From: Microbacterium sp. EYE_78
GTDB lineage: Bacteria; Actinomycetota; Actinomycetes; Actinomycetales; Microbacteriaceae
Assembly (NCBI RefSeq): GCF_023149035.1
Contig: NZ_JAHXMY010000003.1
Location: 105,089 to 169,088 of the forward strand
Direction of reading: 5' to 3'
Length of the DNA stretch: 64,000 bases
In this document: positions 61,733-64,000 of the stretch, piece after piece
How positions within the stretch are numbered: position 1 is the stretch's first letter
How the letters are laid out: every line of letters begins with the position of its first letter
Program-made: the position numbers and the translations under genes
Notes under the pieces: generated by a model
Told to the model about the DNA's origin: nothing
What the model saw: the letters and a program-made list of their open reading frames with translations, nothing else
The model's database searches: none

Positions 61733-62986
61733 TTAGTCGGCCCCGCCGAGGGCCGCCGCCTTCGCCTGCAGCGCCTGCCGCTGCACGGTGTTCGCGATCA
61801 GCCCCGCGGCGGCGGCGAGCTGCGACCGTGCCTCGTCGACGCGTCCGAGCTGCGCCAGCAGTTCACCCCGCACGCTCGGGATGAGGTGCGACCCCCGCAG
61901 CGCGCCGGAGCGCTCGACCTCGTCGACGATCGCAAGCGCCTCGGCCGGGCCGGACGCCATCGACACCGCCGCCGCGCGGTTGAGTTCGACGACCGGACTC
62001 GGCGCGAGACGACCGAGGATCTCGTAGAGCAGCACGATCCGGCTCCAGTCCGTGTCCGAGACGCTCGGCGCGACCGCGTGGCACTGAGCGATCTCGGCCT
62101 GCAGCGCGTACGCGCCGCGACCGACACCGCGTGCGGCGGACGCGGCATCCGCTCGACGCAGCTCGTCGACGGCGCGGGCGATCTGTCCGCGGTCCCAGCG
62201 GGAGCGGTCCTGATCGGCGAGCAGGATCGGGGCACCGTCACGCGTCTCGCGCGCCGCGAAGCGCGAGCGCTGGAAGTCCATGAGCGCCAGCAGTGCGAGC
62301 GGCTCGGGCTCGCGCGGCAGCAGTCCCGCGACGACACGACCGAGCCGGATGGCCTCGTCGGCGAGGTCGGGCCGCACCCAGCGTTCGCCGGCGGTCGCCG
62401 CGTACCCCTCGGTGAAGACCATGTAGATGACGCCGAGCACCGCCCCGAGCCGGCTCTTCCACTCCGACGGATCGGGCGTTTCGAACGGGATGCCGGCCGC
62501 CGCCAGCGTCTTCTTGGCGCGAGTGATGCGCGCCTGCACCGTCGGGACGGTGGTCAGCAGCATCCGCGCGATCTCGTCGGTCGTCAGGCCGGCGACGACG
62601 CGCAGCGTGAGCGCGATCTGCGACTCGCGCGACAGCGCCGGGTGGCACGCGGTGAACACGAGACGCAGCATGTCGTCGTCGATCGGCTCCCACTCGCCGC
62701 TGTCGACCTCGTCGAGCTCGTGCGAGATGCCGGCGTAGCGGTCGTCGAGTGCACTGCGCCTGCGCCAGGCGTCGACGACGCGCCGCTTCGCGACGGCGGT
62801 GAGCCACGAGCCCGGGTTCGCGGGGGCGCCGTCGCGCGGCCACGCCGTGAGCGCTTCGACGAGCGCCTCCTGCGCGACATCCTCGGCGAGGCCGAGGTCG
62901 CCGGTCATCTTGGCGACGGATGCCACGATCCGCGCGCCCTCGATGCGCCAGACGGCCTCGACCTCGCGCCGGGTGTCGTTCGTCAC
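61733..62986 (-). CDS. ECF42-type RNA polymerase sigma factor
   Basis: A 417-residue sigma factor: region 2 (GDLGLAEDVAQEALVEALTA), region 4 (VVAGLTTDEIARMLLTTVPT) and a ~200-residue C-terminal extension with TPR-like helices (YEILGRLAPSPVVELNRAAA). The extension and the neighbouring YCII/DGPF gene define the ECF42 group, which has no anti-sigma factor; the extension is thought to be needed for activity. GTG 62986, 4 bp after its partner's stop. Confidence 0.92.
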   Translation of the reverse strand: MTNDTRREVEAVWRIEGARIVASVAKMTGDLGLAEDVAQEALVEALTAWPRDGAPANPGSWLTAVAKRRVVDAWRRRSALDDRYAGISHELDEVDSGEWEPIDDDMLRLVFTACHPALSRESQIALTLRVVAGLTTDEIARMLLTTVPTVQARITRAKKTLAAAGIPFETPDPSEWKSRLGAVLGVIYMVFTEGYAATAGERWVRPDLADEAIRLGRVVAGLLPREPEPLALLALMDFQRSRFAARETRDGAPILLADQDRSRWDRGQIARAVDELRRADAASAARGVGRGAYALQAEIAQCHAVAPSVSDTDWSRIVLLYEILGRLAPSPVVELNRAAAVSMASGPAEALAIVDEVERSGALRGSHLIPSVRGELLAQLGRVDEARSQLAAAAGLIANTVQRQALQAKAAALGGAD

Positions 62987-62990
62987 GGGA

Positions 62991-63419
62991 TCACGGGGCG
63001 GACTGCTCGGCCTGCTGCTCGCGCCAGCCCTTCTCCTTCTCGATGTACTCGTTGTCGGCGTAGTCCGCGAAGTCGGACTCGTCGGTCACGCGACGGACCT
63101 CGAGCTTGTTTCCCGGCGTCAGCGGCGCCCGCTTCGCCCACTCGATGGCTTCTTCGGCGGTGGCGGTCTGGAGGATCCAGAACCCGTTGAACAGCTCGTG
63201 GATCTCGCCGTAGGGGCCGTCGCTCACGACCGGCGTCTCGCCGTTGAACTCGACGACGTAGCCCGGCTCCTGCGCGAGTCCCTCACCCGCGACGAGGACG
63301 CCCGCCTTCATCATCGACTCGTTGTAGGCGCCCATCGCATTGATCACGGCCCCGAAATCCATGTTCTCGTAGTGCTCGACTGCCGCCTGGGTGGCCCGCA
63401 TGATCAGCATGTGCTTCAT
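62991..63419 (-). CDS. YCII/DGPF-domain protein, ECF42 partner
   Basis: A 142-residue protein: KHMLIMRATQAAVEHYENMD, GEGLAQEPGYVVEFNGETPV, VSDGPYGEIHELFNGFWILQ (the DGPF-like core). DGPF genes are the usual targets and neighbours of ECF42. I choose ATG 63419 because AGGAG is 6 bp upstream; ATG 63425 is two codons earlier. Confidence 0.88.
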   Translation of the reverse strand: MKHMLIMRATQAAVEHYENMDFGAVINAMGAYNESMMKAGVLVAGEGLAQEPGYVVEFNGETPVVSDGPYGEIHELFNGFWILQTATAEEAIEWAKRAPLTPGNKLEVRRVTDESDFADYADNEYIEKEKGWREQQAEQSAP

Positions 63420-63534
63420 GGTCATCTCCTGAGTTCCGGGGGACGTGTGTTCGTCCCTCTCACTATCGCGTCGAACGGGCGCGAGGGAAATCGACATGGG
63501 GATGGAAGATTTTTCGCGCGGTGCTGAGGTGTCG

Positions 63535-63613
63535 CCGGATTCGGAGGATGTCGTCTGATTCGGATGCCGGGGTTCGGTCGCTCCGAATCCGGTGCCTATC
63601 TCCGAATCCGGTG
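63535..63613. repeat. Cluster of GATTCGGA / TCCGAATC repeats
   Basis: CCGGATTCGGAG (63535-63546) and GATTCGGA (63557-63564) face two direct copies of CTCCGAATCCGGTG (63581-63594 and 63600-63613), so several alternative stems can form in this gap of ~270 bp between the YCII gene and the DUF222 gene. No gene seen in the gap. Confidence 0.6.
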
Positions 63614-63693
63614 ACGGGTCTGCGGAATGAAGGGCTGATCGGCGGCGGTTTCGGCCAGGGACGGATGTCGGAGGTCGGTGCTTCGATGGAGGC

Positions 63694-64000
63694 ATGACGG
63701 AAGCGGTGGACACCCCGGGCGGCGAGGACCACTTCGCCGTGCTCGCGGGGATCCTCGCGGACGTTGCGGAGGTGGAGCGCGAGGCCGCCGCGGTGCAGAT
63801 CCGGCAGCTGCGCATCCTCGCATCCGCGGGGCATCTGGCGCAGGCGCAGGCCGTGAAAGCGGGCACCCGTGTCCGGATGCACGACATGGCGTTGCGGGCG
63901 ATCGCGGCGGAAGTCGGCGGGGTCATGCGGGTCGCGGACCGGACCGTGCAACGGCGCATCGACGACGCCCTCGTCATCATCGACGGCTACCCGGCCGCCG
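63694..64000 (+). CDS. DUF222/13E12-type protein, probably HNH endonuclease (truncated by window end)
   Basis: The first 102 residues of a longer protein: MTEAVDTPGGEDHFAVLAGI, a helical region with EVEREAAAVQIRQLRILASA, and ALRAIAAEVGGVMRVADRTV, the DUF222 start of 13E12-repeat proteins, which usually carry a C-terminal HNH nuclease domain. Numerous copies per genome in Microbacteriaceae. GGAGG lies too close to the ATG for ideal spacing. Confidence 0.78.
   Translation, partial: MTEAVDTPGGEDHFAVLAGILADVAEVEREAAAVQIRQLRILASAGHLAQAQAVKAGTRVRMHDMALRAIAAEVGGVMRVADRTVQRRIDDALVIIDGYPAA

Noticed and set aside
1..64000. CRISPR arrays, insertion sequences, rRNA operons, prophage structural genes
   Set aside because: No regular repeat-spacer pattern, transposase motifs, rRNA or phage morphogenesis genes were seen. 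Holin-X at 42272 is a chromosomal envelope protein, not a phage holin.

Overview
The window is high-GC DNA from an actinobacterium. Gene content (CarD, SenX3-RegX3, a GlnR-type regulator, a SigK/RskA pair, DUF3618/DUF4235 envelope proteins, Holin-X, two DUF7882-type small proteins, a DUF222/13E12 gene), frequent GTG starts and many -10 boxes placed about 6 bp before the start codon point to Microbacteriaceae, most likely Microbacterium or a close relative. This assignment is inference from gene families, not from a search.

Layout. 1-17 kb is core chromosome centred on phosphate: carD (partial), a lipoprotein, senX3-regX3 divergent from phoU across a PHO-box-like repeat, gpmA, a five-gene leftward run (two small membrane proteins, a nitrobindin-like protein, ygfZ, a FUSC membrane protein), a GlnR-type regulator, ppk-mutT1 and the pstSCAB operon behind a second PHO box. 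17-22.7 kb holds a DUF559 protein, pabC, a structured intergenic segment that may encode an RNA, and sigK-rskA divergent from a fasciclin lipoprotein, an arrangement recalling the M. tuberculosis SigK/MPT83 regulon.

22.7-29.15 kb is an integrated element in the 3' end of tRNA-Lys(TTT). A 26-bp duplication of the tRNA end bounds it, each end carries a pair of TGACAACA repeats 11 bp apart, and the tyrosine integrase has lost its core-binding region and its reading frame, so the element looks fixed. Its cargo is unusual: a GIY-YIG-like protein, a TIGR04141/DUF6119 family protein with a small downstream gene, an uncharacterised protein with a Cys/Gly-His/DWE motif, and a DUF488 protein with an N-terminal Cys4 finger. 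This is the best candidate in the window for an undescribed (possibly defence) system.

29-44 kb is accessory metabolism: an acyltransferase, a short-chain dehydrogenase divergent from its probable XRE-type regulator across a perfect 20-bp palindrome, a siderophore ABC importer with an iron box at its first start codon, a manganese catalase, a three-gene cluster (acyl-CoA dehydrogenase-like / PIG-L deacetylase-methyltransferase / glycosyltransferase), small Microbacteriaceae proteins, the Holin-X/DUF3618/DUF4235 cassette, and a VOC protein with an HxlR-type regulator.

44-54 kb is a molybdenum locus covering uptake (modABC plus a molybdate-binding HTH protein), cofactor synthesis (moaA, moeB, moeA, moaC, moaD, moaE, mog) and a membrane-anchored sulfite-oxidase-like enzyme that would use the cofactor. 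54-64 kb has assorted stress and metabolic genes (CsbD, double GNAT, MerR-type regulator, PhzF, alpha/beta hydrolase, lactonase-like MBL enzyme, FAD reductase), an ECF42-type sigma factor with its YCII partner, and the start of a DUF222/HNH-type gene. No rRNA, CRISPR array or insertion sequence was seen.
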